Shown: one piece after another, positions 23,245 through 24,597 of the stretch | Numbering within the stretch: the stretch's first letter is position 1 | Layout of the letters: each line of letters opens with the position of its first letter | Assembly (NCBI GenBank): GCA_046316025.1 | Contig: JBKCXU010000066.1 | Span: forward strand, 1 to 24,597 | Length of the DNA: 24,597 bases | Direction of reading: 5' to 3' | Source: JAJTHJ01 sp046316025 | GTDB taxonomy: Bacteria; Pseudomonadota; Gammaproteobacteria; Burkholderiales; Burkholderiaceae_F | Position numbers and translations under genes: made by a program | Notes under the pieces: generated by a model | Told to the model about the DNA's origin: nothing | Databases searched by the model: none | Seen by the model: only the letters and a program-made list of their open reading frames with translations

Positions 23245-23277
23245 CGTACGATTTTTTCCGTTTTCTGAAGCGACCCC
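23240..23277. repeat. 38-bp Tn3-family terminal inverted repeat
   Basis: Read on the minus strand it begins GGGGTCGCTTCAGAAAACGG and ends AAAAAATCGTACGCTAAG. The inner half is the same as I recall for the Tn21/Tn501 terminal repeats, and GGGG is the outer end. The outer end therefore faces right (23277) and the transposon body should lie to the left, where only IS21-remnant DNA is seen. No matching partner repeat is in the window. The next 5 bp (AGCCT, 23278-23282) would be the target duplication. Confidence 0.85.
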
Positions 23278-23278
23278 A

Positions 23279-23309
23279 GCCTGGAGGCCCCAGGCCGGGT
23301 TAGCGGCCT
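23279..23309. other. Two overlapping hairpins beside the Tn3-family end
   Basis: GCCTGG (23279-23284)/CCAGGC (23290-23295), and AGGCCG (23292-23297)/CGGCCT (23304-23309). They are mutually exclusive perfect 6-bp stems. The role is unknown; either could be a terminator remnant. Confidence 0.35.
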
Positions 23310-23349
23310 AAGCGCTGATTGAGGCGCAAACAAACCTGGTCGTATTGCC

Positions 23350-23382
23350 TCACATCGAATAATCCTGCATTATCCAATGTGA
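23350..23382. other. 33-bp near-palindrome, candidate tyrosine-recombinase core site
   Basis: The arms TCACATCGAATAAT (23350-23363) and ATTATCCAATGTGA (23369-23382) pair at 12 of 14 positions around a 5-bp centre, CCTGC. Arm length and short spacer resemble recombination core sites of tyrosine recombinases (loxP, dif, and, as I recall, the resolution core of Tn4651). It lies 95 bp upstream of a TnpT-like gene. That context supports the reading; no recombinase gene is present. Confidence 0.55.
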
Positions 23383-23404
23383 TCTTTTGGCGCTTTGATA
23401 ACTC

Positions 23405-23456
23405 TTGACGACAAATAAAATTACGTAATATCGTATTACGTAATCTATTACGAAAT
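23405..23456 (+). promoter_or_regulatory. Promoter with three ATTACG-type operator repeats
   Basis: TTGACG (23405-23410) is a good -35. TAATAT (23426-23431) is the best -10, though with a short 15-bp spacer. Overlapping and following it are two perfect palindromes, ATTACGTAAT (23420-23429 and 23435-23444), and a third degenerate copy, ATTACGAAAT (23447-23456). The arrangement fits repression of the downstream gene, probably by its own DNA-binding product. Confidence 0.55.
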
Positions 23457-23477
23457 TGTCAGGCAACGGAGGCTTGC

Positions 23478-24533
23478 ATGGCGCGTGGCGGCATCTACAA
23501 GTCCGAGGTGGTCCGGGCGCGATCTAACCTCTTGGCGCAAGGTCGTTACCCTTCAGTCGACGCCATCCGCATCGAACTGGGAAACACCGGCTCGAAGAGC
23601 ACGATCCAGCGCTACTTGAAGGAGATCGAGGAGCAGCAAGGTGGCCGCGCATCGAGCGCCGCAGGGCTCAGCGACGCCATCAAGGACCTCGCCGCGCGGC
23701 TAGCTGAACAGTTGCAGTCGGAAGCAGATCAGCGCATCGCCGAGCTGCAGGCACGTCACGCTACGGAGCTTCGAGAGGCGCGTGAGGCCACCGCCGGCGC
23801 TCATAAGGAGACCCAGACGCTCAACGCCGCGCTCGATCAGGCGCGCAGCGAGTTGGCTTCGAGCCAGGCGCGGCATGAGGATCTCAACGCGCGATACATG
23901 GCCGAGCTGCAGGCTCGATCGACGGCGCAGCAGCAGGCCGCCGATGTCCGTCTGCAATTGGAGGCCGAAACCGCGTTCCGCAACTCTCTCGAGACCAAGT
24001 ACGCGGACGCACGCCGAGCGCTCGAGCACTTCCGCGAGGCGGCCAAGGAACAGCGCGATAGCGATGCACGCAAGCATGAAAGCCAGGTGCAGTTCTTCCA
24101 GCAGGAGATTCGTAACCTGCAGAAGTCGCTGGCCGATGCGCAAGCAAGGTTTGCCTCCACAAACGACGAGTTGGCGCGGCTCACGAGCGAGCTCGCGGCC
24201 GCACGGCGCGAAGTGATTCAGCTCGAAGGCACGAAGGGGCAGCTCGCCGCAGCGACGGAGCGGCTGACGGCCGCGTTGCTGGAGCGCGATGCTGCGAAAG
24301 CGGGACTTGCCGCCGAGAAGAACCGTGCGGACGGCCTGGTGGCTCAGCTGCTCGCTCAGAGCGAGGAACTCAGGCTGCTTGGAGACCGGCTGCGCCAAAA
24401 GGATGCCGAGCTGGCGGCAGCCGTGGCGCGGGAGGAAACCGTGCAGCAAATGCAAGCGCGGTTCGATGAACATCTCACAGAACAACTGAGCCGGCTGGCG
24501 CCTCAGCAATCCGCGCAATCGAAGAGGCGGTAA
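23478..24533 (+). CDS. KfrA_N / TnpT-like coiled-coil DNA-binding protein
   Basis: A 351-residue protein. Residues about 3-55 form a KfrA-type DNA-binding domain (GIYKSEVVRARSNLLAQGRY, then PSVDAIRIELGNTGSKSTIQ). Almost all the rest (about 65-335) is heptad-rich, charged, Ala/Glu/Gln-rich coiled coil. Such proteins are plasmid KfrA regulators, which bind DNA and repress their own genes, and TnpT, the partner of the TnpS recombinase in Tn4651-type transposons. The nearby near-palindrome and Tn3-family end favour TnpT; the closing RLAPQQSAQSKRR is basic. The ATG at 23478 follows GGAGG by 5 bp. The gene looks intact. The domain call is strong; TnpT as opposed to KfrA is inference. Confidence 0.8.
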   Translation: MARGGIYKSEVVRARSNLLAQGRYPSVDAIRIELGNTGSKSTIQRYLKEIEEQQGGRASSAAGLSDAIKDLAARLAEQLQSEADQRIAELQARHATELREAREATAGAHKETQTLNAALDQARSELASSQARHEDLNARYMAELQARSTAQQQAADVRLQLEAETAFRNSLETKYADARRALEHFREAAKEQRDSDARKHESQVQFFQQEIRNLQKSLADAQARFASTNDELARLTSELAAARREVIQLEGTKGQLAAATERLTAALLERDAAKAGLAAEKNRADGLVAQLLAQSEELRLLGDRLRQKDAELAAAVAREETVQQMQARFDEHLTEQLSRLAPQQSAQSKRR

Positions 24534-24570
24534 GCAAGTCTCAGAGAGGAGAAGCTGCCTTAACGCCAAA

Positions 24571-24591
24571 TTCCGCACGAAAAGTACGGAA
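24571..24591. other. Short inverted repeat at the right edge
   Basis: TTCCGCAC (24571-24578), GAAAA, GTACGGAA (24584-24591): 8-bp arms with one mismatch. It lies 37 bp after the coiled-coil gene. It could be a terminator without a T-tract, or an operator of the next gene outside the window. Confidence 0.35.
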
Positions 24592-24597
24592 ACCCTG

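Overview
The window looks like a chromosomal segment of a high-GC betaproteobacterium that runs into a patch of mobile DNA at its right end. The placement rests on the gene content and layout: an aceE-aceF-lpdA operon in which the E3 subunit carries its own lipoyl domain (the Ralstonia/Neisseria pattern), an ArgA-type N-acetylglutamate synthase, YggX, HrpA and a YbaN-like protein, plus paired 'TTCCCGC..GCGGGAA' extragenic palindromes. Genus cannot be resolved from the sequence alone.

Layout. 1-346: 3' end of an unrecognised gene. 608-4947 (minus): hrpA, an RNA helicase, followed by a small DUF454 membrane protein, with a palindromic doublet on each side of the latter. 5120-6781 (plus): argA, which starts arginine synthesis, then yggX, with a heptamer tandem repeat in the spacer. 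6774-8142 (minus): rpiA and a DUF2459 membrane-anchored protein, facing yggX. 8384-11157 (plus): a lower-GC accessory block with a secreted S8 (subtilisin-like) protease and two small secreted proteins, embedded in degenerate 'TGACCCCTTTAA' repeats. 11258-17198 (minus): the pyruvate dehydrogenase operon aceE-aceF-lpdA, with a recognisable promoter and a perfect 7-7-7 inverted repeat upstream. 17346-18581 (minus): an orphan LivK-type periplasmic binding protein.

From 18629 to the end the DNA is mobile. A complete IS21-family element (18629-21362, istA and istB on the minus strand, unusually rich arrays of end repeats) lies 47 bp upstream of the livK-type start codon. It abuts the decayed remains of a second, different IS21-family element (21363 to about 23217, plus strand). 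That remnant ends at a 38-bp Tn3-family terminal inverted repeat (23240-23277). Beyond this lie a 33-bp near-palindrome resembling a tyrosine-recombinase core site, three ATTACG-type operator-like sites over a promoter, and a KfrA/TnpT-like coiled-coil DNA-binding protein (23478-24533). I read this as part of a TnpS/TnpT-type cointegrate-resolution module that has lost its recombinase side.

The most interesting points are: (1) the recombination-site/TnpT-like module; (2) a 123-bp palindromic repeat present in frame in the swinging-arm linkers of both AceF and LpdA; (3) the secreted protease with its two related small secreted proteins, which on a speculative reading resembles the enzyme plus OB-fold subunit logic of subtilase-type AB5 toxins; (4) candidate regulatory sites, namely an FNR-like box between rpiA and the protease and the palindrome upstream of aceE. 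No rRNA, tRNA or CRISPR array was seen.
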